This document shows positions 13,301 through 25,700 of a stretch of 64,000 bases of DNA, in pieces. The notes under the pieces are model-generated. The model had not been told where the DNA came from and ran no database searches. It saw only the letters and a list, made by a program, of their open reading frames with translations. The stretch's first letter is position 1. Each line of letters begins with the position of its first letter. The DNA is from Prochilodus magdalenae (Eukaryota > Chordata > Actinopteri > Characiformes > Prochilodontidae). A program made the translations under genes and the position numbers. The stretch lies in contig JAMWET010006979.1 in NCBI GenBank assembly GCA_024036415.1, positions 1,189,001 through 1,253,000 of the forward strand, written 5' to 3'.

Positions 13301-13858
13301 TATACAGTTATACAGGCATTAAACACAAACTTTCATTTTCATTTTTAATAAATAATCTGGTTTTCATATGTCCATGGACGAAAATAAACAGGCTGGTTAA
13401 TTAAAACATTATTCTCACAGGTAATCTGGTTATCAAAGTAGATGAAGGATTGGGACCCCTTTAAATCCTTAAACTTCCATTCCACTCGAGGAGCTGAGCC
13501 AAAGTCAGCACTCCAGTCACATTTCATATCAGCTCCTGAAAAGACATCATGAGTCCAGGTTAGTTCAGTTAAATCTTCCCAATACTGGTTTATTTGGCTG
13601 GCGCAGTGAACAATATTTAAAAACTTGCCACCATTTTCTTCGTTTGGCAAACACAAGCAAATCAAACGGTTCTTCAGTTACTCAACATTTCAAAGTACAG
13701 TTTAAGCACAGTCCTAGACCAACTATGTATTTCACATAAACTACATGGAACAACGAGTAATGCCTCAACAAGAGTAATGTTCTCAACAAGCCATAACACA
13801 GTGAGTACTTTAACGGTAGAAAAGTTGTTTAATTATATATATACACACATATTATAAT

Positions 13859-13914
<56 letters not shown>

Positions 13915-16900
13915 TTATCAAAATGCACTTACCACTGTTCTCATTTACCATCACAGTTTTTGTAGAACTGCTGGCAGTAAAAGCATAAAGGCCTAAAAGA
14001 GAGGAAGAGATAGAGAGATAAGTGATAAAAAGAAATCTTATATTCATTATCTAGACTAGCCACCTCACCAAACACAGTTGAAATGCTGAGTTACTGAGAC
14101 CAATTCCTCTTTAAATTGTCTGCAGCTGCAAAAATGCAGCAACTGCTTAAAGTGCTTTATTGCTGACATCTACTTTTGACATGAAGGGGAAATTCCAATG
14201 GTTTGTAAAGTTTACTGTTTAATGAATGGTTGAGACGTAAACAAAGTAATTCAGAGGGGTTTCATATGAATGCTCAGATCCACAGAAATTTACAGAATCA
14301 AAACTGTTTACAGTTGTGGTAGGAACCAGACATTATCCCCAAGTTCCCTCACAGAAAGTCGTTTATGACCCCGTTTTGAGATAAAATTATGCTGATGATT
14401 TGGCTGTGCCTGATTTAATCATTTATTTGTTATTTATTTTTTGCTTTTCGCTACTGATTAGTACATGTTCCAAAAGTTACATTTCTTAATTAAATTAGTT
14501 AAATTTCTTAATTTCTTAAGCTTACAAATGTAAAAAGAGTGGTGCTGATTGCTAAAATGTGACTCATTAAAATAATAAATAAAATAAATATGTTTAAAAA
14601 AAGGAATTTAACAAGGTGGGAATTTTTTTTGGGGGGGGGATGGAAAAGCATCAAAACTGTCTCCTTTTGGCCAGTGCCTTGGTGTAAAGGTGTTATTTAA
14701 TCATTTTGATGAATTATGTGAAAACACATTCAAATAAAGACAAACCTAAAACATTCACCCTCAGAGACAATAAAATAGGAAAACATTAACTGGCAGAAAC
14801 TACTGCCTACGCTCCGAGCTTTCATTTCTTCATCGCTGCTTTATCGCATTACTTCCTCATTCGTAACATGACCAGCATTTTTGACAAGAATACCTAAATG
14901 CCACATGCCTGACTCATTAGTATTAAGTCTTTCGTTTAGGTCTGTCAAAAAAACTATGTTTAAGTTATCTACCAAAGTACAAGCCCAACATTGCCAAATT
15001 TGCTAATTAGCCATCTGGCTACTGATAGTTAACCAGAGTATTAATAGTAGCTTGCAGCTGCTCACAGCCTAAGCTCACACAGTCAAACCTTACTCACTCC
15101 TGCCCTCTAAAAGTGTGATGGTATCAGTCAAAAGTTACAACTTCTGTTGTTTTCACAAGACCCAAAGCATGTCTCAATAATTGGGTTCGCTTCTTTTGTA
15201 TATTAACATGTATATGCCTCAGCCTTTCACATGCCTTTCACGGTGATGTAAAAATATAAATGTGAAAGCTAACAACTGTGTGATCGGTTTAAACAACTGA
15301 GCATGTAATGACTAAAAGTCCCCCATTTCAGTGTAATGAATCATGTGTTTAAGCACTATTGTTTTGATCTTTGCCCCTCCATGGCAGTCAAGGTACAATG
15401 TGATCACACCGCTTTAGGACAATAAAAGGAACATACTGAGTGTCACTACATATTACGAAGCAGTATTTGTTTAGTCAATGAGCTATATTCAAATGTCAGG
15501 TGTAGCACAGGACAGGTGATCATCTTCCAGCCTAAGGCCAAACAAACAGAAAAGCTAAGCTTGATGAGTAAGCAGTCGGTCAAGCGGACTAAGTCAACAA
15601 GTTCAAAATACTGGCCTGCAGTATGTTTATTTTACACTTAAGCCAGTTACAGACTCACAAAACTGCAATTTAAAAAAACATTAAGCTATTTCCTTTTACA
15701 GCCAGGAGGACACTCAACATGGACTTCCATCACCACTGAGGTGAACTACAGCTCTACTAACTTTGTACCAATGCACCAAACCACAAGCACAAGATTTTAA
15801 AGATATTTGCAGTAGGTGGTATGAGAAAGTAGACTTTGACTTCATTTTAGATCTACAATGTAGGTCTGCAGTTCATCACTGGTCAATCCATTCTGATACG
15901 GTTCTACAATAGGCTATAATAATTTTCTACAATGCTATAAAGTGAGAACCAAATGACCTCTGCCTGTGCTAACATGTTCTCAAGCAGGTCTTCCTGAACA
16001 CCTTGTACACCTAAGGGGGGACTCCACCAATCTTTCTAAACCTCTGCATAAACAAATGGCTATAAAGTAATTCTGGTCTAAAATGGTTCGAAGTTAAATT
16101 CTTCAAAAACTATCTTACAGGAAGATATAAAGTGTGTCAGCAAGGGGTGCACCATGTAGCAATTAAACAAACTTAAATTAGAAAAGTGTGCCTGGATACT
16201 TTCAGGCAGTAATTAAAAAAATATATTTAGTTCTTACAATGCAAGAGTGACCTCATACACAACAACCTAGGGTTTCATTTAGTTAATGAGTTTTTCTTCC
16301 TTCTGTAAGCGCATCCAAATAACCTAGACAAATTACTGAATTTTTGAATTTGAATTTTTGATTTGAAAATGAAAAAAACAGGGGAAAAAAGTGTAGAACA
16401 CATTTACTTGTTTAATTACACAAGTACCACCTTCCGACCTCAGTGTAGAAAGCACATATGGGGGACTCCACTGATTTTCCAAACACATTCAGAAAATTAA
16501 ATCACTAAATTGTTTAAGCCATTAAGATCTTTAAACCACCAACATGTAAAGAAATATGTTTATAGTGGTTTGATGTGAAATGCTCAGTTCTAGAGCAACA
16601 CACAGACTCAGAAATGTTCATGGTGTTGATGACAAGAACTATGATTAACAATGTCTTTTTTTATTATTATTGTTTAGGGTGACTAAAAAAAGTACAAGCC
16701 CAACATGGCCAAATATGCTAATTAGTCATCTGGCTGTTAATAGTTAGTAACTCCCAGCTGATGATGGACATGGCTTAACTCACAACTGCTCTGTGAAGTT
16801 GTTATAGTACCACTCAAAAGTTAGAACTAATGTTTTCACAAGACCCAAAGCACGTCTTAATAACTGGGTTCTCTTCTTTTGTATATTAACATGTTTATGC

Positions 16901-18940
16901 CTCAGTTTAACTGACAGGCACAGCCAATTAAACGTCATTTGTTGTGACATATAAATACGATTGTGAGAGCTAACAACTGTGTGATCCTTTTAAATAACTG
17001 ATGAGTATGTAATGACGGTAAAAGTCATCTCTTTCAATGAGGTGAATCATGTGTTTAAGCACTATTGTTTTGATCAGTCAATGCACAATGTGATCACCCT
17101 GCCTTAAGATGACAAGAACCAGACGTCTGATGTATGTTTACAGGCAAAGATTTTCACAGGTCTGTAGATTAGAATCAAGACGGTGCCATTTACATGCATG
17201 CATCTACTTAAAAACCTGAAGGAAATCTGTTTACATGCACAAAACTAGTAATATCCATTAGATCCATGGTGTATCATTTAATGTAGACATTACCATGACA
17301 TTCTAAATTTCCATTATAACAAATGTGTAGGAGGAGAACATATCACTTCATGAGAATCAGATCGAGGTGTTTACCTGGCTATTATTTTTCTATTTAACAA
17401 GTTATTTTACAGCACTACCCACCTCATTCCACAGGATAGACTAGGAACAGCCTCAATCGGGCTGGTCTGTTCCATTCGAGGTGTATACATGGGTGTATTC
17501 TAGAGACTATTAGTCAGAGGAGTAACCGATCATCAGGCTGCATGTAAGCGTGGAGAGTTCTGTGATAAGGTTTTTGTGTAAAATGTAGTTTTAAAATGCA
17601 TTCACGATGGAGAGGTACATGCAGGGTGCAAGGAAAAACAGACTTTCAGATTGACCACGATTTTACCATCGTCAGCATTACATAAAACAACTCAGAAGGT
17701 GTAGGTTCACTGGTGGTGGTAAATAAAGTGGCCATTGTAGTTGGTTGTAGCCATCATGATCCCTGGTTCCCATCACTACCCCTTTAAAGAAACCCGAGCC
17801 GGCACGTTTCTCTAGGACGGAGAATTTAACATCCAACCACTCTGAATGTCTTAGTTTATATTTCCTTCACAGAATTACATAGCACAGTCTGTTTAATCTC
17901 GCTTTAGGAGCGGAAGTGGGACAGCACCTTTCAACTAGCTCAATTTTGTATGTACCTGCGCTTTTATATTCATATGATTACTGCTGGGCCTGTTTACGAG
18001 AAAAGGAAGTCAGGTTTTGTTCAGCTCTTCTGTAATCCCTCACACTTGGTTCCTAATTCTTTTATTTGTGGTAAAAGGGTATCTGCTCTGCTCCATTCAG
18101 ACAAGAGAAAGAAGGACTTCCCAACATTTTAGCATCCCTATGTACTCAAGAGGTTCTTGTATTGGAGTCTTTGACCCATTTATTATTCTAGATATTTTCC
18201 GGCAGCAAATAGACTTTAGACTCTACCCACTTCTCTCTCAGCCCTAGTTTTACTTTATCTTTCCCCTCAGTGTGTGTACTCAGTGTGCCATTTCCTTGTT
18301 GTGTGTGTGTGTGTTGAGTTTCGGGGGGAGGGGTGGTGGTGGTGGAGGAGATAATGGCTCCAAGGTGATACTGTAGCTTAGAAAATGGAAAACCTACTAC
18401 AAAAAAAAGAAAAAAAAAAAAAAACCTGCTAAACAGTAGAAAATGCCTCCAGAGGTTTTAGCACTGAAGGCTAAGCAGCAAGTTTCATAACATCCAGTAG
18501 ACACTAGCAGACTTGTTTACTTGCCAGACCAGCAGGTGCGTGAGGTGAATAAAGAGTTTCACCAAGTTAAAACTACGTCATATGAAGAGGGGGAAGATAA
18601 ACAGATAAACAAGATGAGTATTAGGTTAAGTTGGTACCTAAAACCCCCCACATTTGCAGAAATATAACGCAATTTAACGGAATTTCAGCGGTTTGTTGTT
18701 TGTAGGAGCGTCCACAGCTCAACAACGACTGACTGACTCAACGACTGGCTGAACCTAAACCTACACGGTTTTCCTCAGCTTTTAAAGAAATAAAGAGTAC
18801 ATATATCACACACATAAAACGTAAAACAATAATAAGTATTAGTCTGACTTTTTTCGTCTTTCAGAAATGAGGGAAAACGCCAATCAGCTAATGGTCTTAC
18901 CTGTTGCCTGGAAGCAGAGACAAACCAACACCAACAACAT
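9579..18940 (-). CDS. f11r: F11R / junctional adhesion molecule A, complete
   Basis: Tight-junction Ig-superfamily adhesion receptor. Coding exons in order: 18901-18940, 13933-13992, 13419-13535, 13032-13172, 12431-12633, 12026-12128, 10858-10965, 10739-10751, 10566-10623, 9579-9614. They total 879 nt (292 aa plus stop) and all phases agree. Residues 1-18 are a signal peptide (start MLLVLVCLCFQAT). V-type Ig domain 1 has Cys39 and Cys101 and carries RVEW at 50-53, the JAM cis-dimer motif. Ig domain 2 has Cys143 and Cys202 and an N-glycosylation site NMT at 175. The membrane helix is about 228-250, followed by AKKKGYLP. The tail ends GEFKQKSSFVV, a class II PDZ ligand matching the SSFLV end of mammalian JAM-A. 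The length is close to the human protein (299). Exon 8 has only 13 nt. The neighbourhood (UBASH3B, Thy-1-like) leaves open that this is a fish paralogue rather than the strict 1q23 orthologue. Confidence 0.93.
9770..10250 (+). mobile_element. Tc1/mariner transposon fragment in F11R intron 9
   Basis: Degenerate transposase-derived sequence starting MGRTEERSGFNHV with a basic helix-turn-helix-like part to about 10,065. It continues into the block that reads in Tc1-type elements as a run of transposase codons (ATGGTCTCCATGGCAGAGC, TGGAGTGGTGTAAAGCATG). Frameshifts and lack of clear ends show that it is dead. Confidence 0.6.
10310..10360. repeat. (TTA)n microsatellite in F11R intron
   Basis: About 16 TTA units. 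The minus-strand frame reading poly-Ile across it is an artefact. Confidence 0.95.
13862..13912. repeat. (CA)n microsatellite beside F11R exon 2
   Basis: About 25 CA units, only about 20 bp downstream of the exon 2 donor (13,932) on the transcribed strand, where it reads (TG)n in the pre-mRNA. Confidence 0.95.
14971..15421 (+). repeat. Direct duplication in F11R intron 1, copy 1
   Basis: Strongly similar to 16,688-17,111. Shared runs include AAGTACAAGCCCAACAT, TTTTCACAAGACCCAAAGCA, CTTCTTTTGTATATTAACAT, GCTAACAACTGTGTGATC, AATCATGTGTTTAAGCACTA and ACAATGTGATCAC. Confidence 0.85.
16688..17111 (+). repeat. Direct duplication in F11R intron 1, copy 2
   Basis: Second copy of the unit at 14,971-15,421, with substitutions and small indels. 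It is preceded by the same MITE-derived block that also precedes copy 1. Confidence 0.85.
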
Positions 18941-19200
18941 GGCGCCTGAAGTTGAAGTGAGGTATGTCAAGAAACTGAAGTGTCCTGCTGGTAGGAGAAC
19001 AACTGAGAGATATTGCAGAATTAACTCTATACGGTCAGTTAAAGGAGAACTCCGTGTAAGCTTTCGTTATCTGAGCTCCTGAGCAGAAGGCAAAGCTCGA
19101 AAGACGCTACTGAAACTCGACGCCCTTCCTGGTCAGACTAGTTACCTGAGTTTTTCCCCGCCCACCGCGTGACGTGGTGAAAGTAGACCTGAGAGGGTCT
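18941..19200 (-). promoter_or_regulatory. f11r: Presumed F11R promoter and 5' UTR
   Basis: Region upstream of the F11R ATG. It includes a short GC-rich segment at 19,150-19,180 with CCCCGCCC (GC-box-like) and TGACGTGG (ATF/CREB- or UPRE-like, 19,170-19,177). The transcription start is not determined. Confidence 0.45.
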
Positions 19201-20029
19201 ATTCTCAGTGAAGCCTAAAGGTAAGAAAGGCTTAAGTGCCGAATTTGGCCACACAAAAATGACTCATGTGTTATAAATAGTTGTAAATAGCTACTATGTC
19301 TGGGTCCTGGGCTAAAGAAGGCATACAGAGTAACAGATGGACTACAGTCTGTAATTGTAGAACTACAGAGTGCATCTATATAGTCAGCAGAGCTGAGAAA
19401 ATGGACAATAAGTGTAGATAGAATGAAGTGTACCTAGTGAAGTGGTTGGTGAGTGTATAAGGAACAGCAATAGTGGTCTTAGCATGGTGTGAAATACAGT
19501 GGGTCTTGGTGGGGAGGAGGCCCAGTCCGAGACCCTCTAATTAACCTCTAAAAGTCTGAATTCTCAGTGGTCCCTAAAAGTTAACACATTTTGATGTTAT
19601 GCTGTCAATTAAGACTAAAAAACACACCTGAAATACTAGTTCAGGGAACAATCTCTGTTTCACTCTGTTTTTACCTGCTTCACCCACCTGTCTTTGGTAT
19701 TCCTGACTAAAGAGCTGCAGCACTGGCCAGCCTCAGGGTGGGCCTGTATTCATTTGGCTCACCCAGTTGGTCCATCACAGCCAAGCAAAGGTAACAATGC
19801 CCCAGATACCTCTGACGAACTTCACAGTCTGAAAAGACTGAAAGTCGGCTCCGTGTTGCAAGAGATCATTTCTCATCAACTTAACAGCCACTCATTTCTC
19901 AACCCGAAGATAGAGGAGGAGAGTGTAAAATGTTGGTTAATGTGTGAAAGAGCTGTTGAACCAAATATTGTGTTGCCACTGATTATCATTATTACCATTT
20001 TCTCATGTGGGGTCATGTTAATTCCTGCA

Positions 20030-21240
20030 ATCAGAATCAAGCTTTATTGGGCACAGATGTTCACACTTACAATGAACTGTCTTTGGTTACATTAGCTTAC
20101 AGTCCACAGAGATTGATGTTACATACAGTACAGAACACATACCTAACACACACATGAATACACACTCAACTCCTTACATACCTGTAAGTTGTACAATGTG
20201 TGAAGCTGTATTCTGCCGCAGTTCAAATGTAGGGGCAGATTAAGTCAAGGCTTATGAAAATGAGGCACTGAAAGAAGAAGCACTAGTCTGAGACAGCAAG
20301 TACAGAGGATGGTGTAATAAGAAGCGCAATACGGGAAGAACAGGAAGTGAGACAGTGTCCTGGGTCTAAGTTGTTTGTGTTTATGTAGTTCTAGATTAAT
20401 AAGAGCAGTGTGGATTGTAATGGGCATTGTAGTTGTCAGCTGTTCATGAGTGTGATGGAATGAGGGGAAAAGCTTCTCTGTAGCCTGGTTGTCTTGATCC
20501 TCCTGTCTGAGGGAAGACGCTGACACAGGTGATGGCCAGGGTGTGATGGATCAGTGATAATCTCTGCACATTTACTGGTTCCGGAAGTGTGCAGACCCAA
20601 CAATGTGGGTAGTTTAACTCCAGTGGTGGTCTCTGCAGACCTGATGATGCACTCCAGTTGGTGAGTATCAAGTTTAGTGGCTGAGCTGCCCCAAACTGGG
20701 ACGGATGTGTCGATAACAGATTCTATGGAGGCAGTGTAGAACTGGGCCGTTAGCTCCTGGGACTGTTGGGCTGTCTTAATGACGGAGCTGATGTTGCTGT
20801 CCCTCATCAGGTCCTTGGTGATTGTCGTACCCAGGAACTTGTAGGATAGCCATCACAGTTCTGTCCAGGATGGTGAGTGTTGTAAGGGCTGGGGGCTTCT
20901 CCTAAAGTCCACTGTTATCTCCATCTCCACTGTTTTCACTGTGTTCAGCTCCAGGTTGTTATGACTCCTCCAGAGGACTACCTGATCAACCATCCATCTG
21001 TAAGAAGACTCAACATCATCCTGAATGAGACTAATGACTGTTGTACTGTCTGCAGACTTTGGGATTTAGACTGAGGGGTCCATGGAGATACAGTCATTCG
21101 TGTAGAGTGAAAAATGGGGAGCTCCTGGTCCCTGAGATGATTTTCTCCAACCTTACATGCTGCTCTTAGCCAGTGAAGAAATTTGTGATCCACTGGCAGG
21201 TGGAAGCTGGCACAAATAAAACATCTTTGGGTCAAACTGA
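20030..21240 (-). mobile_element. LINE (L2/CR1-Rex1-like) 3' fragment
   Basis: Minus-strand reading gives the C-terminal tail typical of fish non-LTR retrotransposon polyproteins: AQFYTASIESVIDTSVPVWG, then CIIRSAETTTGVKLPTL, then ITDPSHPGHHLC and LPSDRRIKTTR. It ends with the usual 3' sequence near AATCAAGCTTTATTGGGCA at 20,035. It is frame-broken upstream (about 20,820-21,240) and 5' truncated. The family name is assigned from memory of motif order only. Confidence 0.75.
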
Positions 21241-21399
21241 CCCTTTCAATTCATATCACACCTAACGAGTCATAAGTGTTATTCTAAAACTAGATTTTAT
21301 TGTTTTCCAACATGGTTTAAAGGAGCAGTTTGTAAGATGATGCTACAAAACGCAATGTCTCCAAATCCCCTGAACTAGGTATACCTCCTTGTATCTACA

Positions 21400-21620
21400 C
21401 TCACTGTCCATTTTATCAGCTCCACTTATTGCACAGGAGCACTCTGTTCACCCTGTTCTTCACTGGTCAGTACCACCCCACAGGGTGGCGTATTATACTG
21501 AGCACTGCAGTGACACTGCCGTGGTGCTGGTGTGAGTGGATCAGACACAGCAGTGCAGCTGAAGTTTCACCTGAGTGTTACTGCTGGACTGCTAGATAAG
21601 ATGTGCAGCAGCAGATGAGC
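21400..21620. repeat. Dispersed fish repeat
   Basis: Carries blocks common in fish genomes: ACTGGTCAGTACCACCCCAC, GAGCACTGCAGTGACACTG, GGTGTGAGTGGATCAGACAC, AGCAGTGCAGCTGAAGTT. No terminal repeats or open frame are visible. Class unknown (SINE or MITE). Confidence 0.45.
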
Positions 21621-22988
21621 TATCATTTCCAATTGGTAAGATGATGCTAACTGCTGAGTTTATACTTCAACCAATATCAGCAGAAAATGCACAGTGCCTA
21701 TGTCTCCCTCTTCAATGTTCCCTCCGAGTTTAGCATCAGACTTCAAACCTAGCATATACCCTAGCTGGACCTTTAACATGATTGACAAGAGGTTAGAATA
21801 GTGGTACAGTGGCATTGGTACTACTTCTGTATCTCTTTCTGGTTTCACTTTAATCAGCTTTAAAGACTTGTGTTACACTGGTATAGTAATCTACCATTTC
21901 TATACTATATAGTGGGTATTCATAGGGAGCTTGTTCCCTCGTTGCTGCAGTAACAGCCTCTGGTCTGGGTTTACATTAGATGTTGGAACACTTCTGTCAG
22001 GCTGATTGAATGCAGCCACAGGAACAGTCATAAAAGATCAGTTCTGGAATATAAGTGCCATCCAACTCTTCCTAATAGTATTGGATGTAGCTCCATCACT
22101 CCAGACAATGCAGTTTTACTGTGCTGTAGCCCAATGCTGGAGGCTTTATACCCCTCTGGCCAGCACTTGGTATCTGCATGTATGACTGCTTCAGAGTGGC
22201 AACGCTCTTCTGGAGATTAGTAAACTGTAAAACTGTGTCAGCAATAGGGACACCTCAAGAAGCTCAATTAAATAAGCTCACTGGCTGAAACCGAAGCATA
22301 CCTAATAGATGGTATAACCTCCACAAGCACAAACAGCAGCTCTGGTTACAATTGGGGTGAGCTGGACACGTTTTTGGATGTAGGTGACATCAATGTTCAG
22401 TCAGTCCTGCCTCAAAGGATTACAGTAGGGCCAGATGGATGGGTGGATGCCTTCTCTAGCATTTTACTCATAATTCCAGATAGTCCCACCGTGTTTTAAA
22501 GAGGGAGTTTTTCTAATCCGGGAATTTTGCACCCCAGTCAAGATGTGTGTTAAAATGATGATTATCGGTAAGATGATGAGCAAAAGGCAAAACCTGGCTG
22601 TCTAGCTGGTTGTAGGCAGTGTAGTTCAAACTTACTGGTACCTTAACCATAGGACCCAAAGGATCTGTGTAATTAAAAATATAAATAAATAAATAAATAA
22701 ACTTAATTGAAATAAACTGTTCCATAGCAATATTTAGCTTAGTGGTCTGCTCAGTAGCAGACAGTCGGATATTCTGTAATTCACTTCCTTATTGGCGAGA
22801 CGCTGCATTTTATTGTTATGGAAATCTTCAAAACCCCCTTCAATTTCAAGGTGGCTTTGCGATGTCCTGTACTTTCTTAAGACTTGATAAGATACGGTTT
22901 GCTCTGAGAGGCAACACAGCTGCGTTTCACTCAAAGTGGAGCCTCTTTCTTTCTTATTTTGATTCTGTTTAGATTATGCCAGCTGACT

Positions 22989-23260
22989 GACCCCCCCCCC
23001 CCACCTTTAATTTTATTTATTTTATATTTTTTATTCCTTTCTTGTTAATTTATCTATTTATTTATTAATCTTTATTATTATTCATTATTTTCCTATTTAT
23101 GTATTTATTTATTATTGGCCGATTGCCATTAGGTTCAATGGGTGGGGGAAAGTAGAAGGGGGGTGGATATTTAGGGGGGTGGGAGTTATAGAGTTAAAAG
23201 TTGAATGGTGCTGAAATGGTGATAGTGTGGGCGGTGGAGGGGGCATTGGGGGGGAGAAAA
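22989..23260. repeat. Poly-C run and G-rich low-complexity tract
   Basis: A run of C at 22,990-23,002 is followed by TTTATT-rich sequence, then a purine-rich tract at about 23,140-23,260 with many G runs (GGGTGGGGG, GGGGGGTGG, GGGGGGTGGG). It has G-quadruplex potential on the plus strand. Confidence 0.7.
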
Positions 23261-25268
23261 GTGAAACGAAAGGGATAGGAAATAATTCTTATAATCTGAG
23301 TTGGTCCTTTTATTTGTTTATTTGTTGTTTTTGTCATGTGTGTGACCCAGTTTCAGCTGCTGTTTATGCTATGGTTTTCATCTGATTTGTCCGGTTTCCT
23401 TATAAAAATAAAAAATACAAACTTTGAGCTTTTTCCAAATGTGTACTTTAGTATTCTTAATGTAAGAATGACATGACAGCCAACACGTTTTTTCTGATTT
23501 AATAAAAATTGTAACAATAAATGTGTTACAAACAACCTGCATAAATTATTGTTAGAGAAAGAAGAGAAAGTGGTACAAATAGTTTCTACATTTAATTACA
23601 CCATATCCCCAGACTTCATTGTAGGTATCTAGATTTAATGGGGAACTTTTCCAATTTTTCAAAATGTCTTTATTATTCCGTTTTTAGGGGTGTATGGAAG
23701 AAAAGAGAGGTTTGATGTGAAAAGCTCTATTCTAGAGAAGCTTGAGACATGGACTGTTCACAGTGGTGGTGATAAGAACCAGACGAATGAATCGACATTG
23801 TTTTGATGTAGAGTGAATTCATAACAGACAGTAGGGTTGCCCGATTATAGCAAAAACTCTAAACAATTGCTGTTTGACTTTGCAAAAATCGACCATTTGA
23901 ACTTTAAAAACTAAAAAAAAAAAAACTAAAAAAAAAAAAAAAAAAACACAAACAGATTGAATTCCAGACGATTGCAGCACCAGCAGTACAGGACGTTTGT
24001 TTTGACACCAGATCTTGCACATTACTTATTGTTTTTCCTAGTCAGACTTCTTCCTAGCCAAATGTCTTGAAACCAAAGAGCTTCCAAACAGCTGAATTGG
24101 TTTCCCCTTTCTTGCTTTCATTTCATCATCAGGGAGTTTGGCTATTTGCTGTAACTGTAAACAAAACAGGCGCTGGATTTATATGCATCATTGTAAAACT
24201 GAAACCAGCACAATAATCATTTAGTCTCTATTATCTTGTTTTCATAATTATTTAAGCCAAAAGGTACATACTCCTCAGCCACAGAGGAAAGGTACATTTA
24301 GTGCACATGGAAAAATGTAAAAAATAATGTTGATGTCTGATCCATTGTTTTACCTACACCACTGTAAAGACAATCCCAATTAAAAACACCCGGAATGACT
24401 GTCTAAATCTCAACGACTCAATTATCACATGGCAAGAAAAAATGAAATATTTGCTAAGCAAAAACAGGTAACCTAAACTACATTTGCGCCACCAGTTTTA
24501 TATAAATATACGTTTGATATACATATATATACACGTATATTTTCATTTGTTGCCTGTCTGTATTAGAAGTTAAATTAAGTTTTTAAATGTATGCATATGA
24601 ATGTGAAACATGTAACATACAGTTATCTACTCTAAATGCAGTCTAATGAAATACATCATGGACAGTCGACCCTGTTATCCAGTTCAAAACGTCAACTTCT
24701 TACAATGACACTTCTGCATCAATCACAAATCTTTTGTAAACTGGCTCACTTACAAGTTATTCTATTTATTTAAAGAACTTATCTAATTCAACAGATTGTA
24801 CGTCTCCGTCACTTCACTTCGGCCGTTCTCACAGCACAAAGGCCAACCACCTTGTATTCATCCAAAAACAAAAACTCTACAACTCATTTCCTTATGCTCC
24901 AAATGAAATATCTATTCTTCAGTGATTCACAAAAAAAATATTCAGACACATGATAGATAGTTCTTGCTAGAAAAAGCACAACATATAAAAGTATTTCAGT
25001 GCAGTTCAGATACACCTGGCTGTAAAATTTGGGGTTATTTCACAGAGTATGATTTCTTGGAAAAGCTGTATCATCTAAAGCTACACTAGGTAAGATATGG
25101 GTATTAGGGACCTCTCTGGTGGAAATGTAAAATTGCACGCAACCTACTGAAAAAACATTCTGTTGGTTGGGTAAATGAATCTGATGACTGCAAGCACACA
25201 CAGAGAGTCCTGAAAAGGACACAAAATTGGTGATGTCATTTAAGACCTGAACATCAAATAGGCCTTCC

Positions 25269-25274
25269 TTTATT
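25269..25274 (-). terminator. usf1: USF1 polyadenylation signal (candidate)
   Basis: AATAAA on the minus strand, about 430 bp after the USF1 stop. Further candidates exist downstream (near 24,764), so alternative 3' ends are possible. Confidence 0.45.
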
Positions 25275-25700
25275 TCATAAAGACTTATAATGTGGTTTGA
25301 CAAGCTCTGTGAAAGCCGCCCAGGTCTTACAAGGTGACCTGCAGCAGGGCAACTTGTTTTCTTTCTCCTGACTCAGCAACGGTACTTGTTTCAATTTCAA
25401 CAAAAACAATTTCATCTTAATACAAACATCTTACACAGGGCTGCTTGAAGCCTAGTGAGAGGACTGTCCAGTAGGAAGATTCTTTAGCTCTACTAATAGA
25501 TTAGATTAAAGGGGTCTGAATAACTGAGAAATCATATTCTGTAAAATGTCCCCCTATTCACCTGTGGTTGGGGATCACGTCATTCACTGAAAAGAAGCAG
25601 CGTTTATGAGCTTATCTAGGTTCATTTTCTCTCTCTCAACGGTTCCCAACCTTGTCCTGCATTATGAGCTGAAAGGCAAAAAGGGAAGCCTCGCAGGGCT

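Larger units (their letters stand above)
13993..18900 (-). other. f11r: F11R intron 1 (4.9 kb)
   Basis: Bounded by donor GTAAGA at 18,900 and acceptor TTTTAG at 13,993. It contains a diverged direct duplication (14,971-15,421 and 16,688-17,111), pieces of a MITE family with GGGGACTCCACCAAT-type ends (near 16,012 and 16,459), and internal MITE blocks at about 14,245-14,330 and 16,565-16,650. A GT tract with a G-rich run lies at 18,300-18,350. No further exon is visible. Confidence 0.7.
19201..25268. other. Intergenic region between F11R promoter and USF1 3' end
   Basis: No gene is supported in this 6 kb. It contains a minus-oriented LINE fragment (20,030-21,240), a dispersed fish repeat at about 21,400-21,620, MITE ends with TTTAAAGGAGCAGTTTGTAAG near 21,318, a poly-C and G-rich tract (22,989-23,260), and another copy of the internal MITE block at about 23,708-23,785. 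A segment at 19,740-19,840 resembles one at 63,495-63,580 (TTGGCTCACCCA(G/A)TTGGTCC). Confidence 0.6.
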
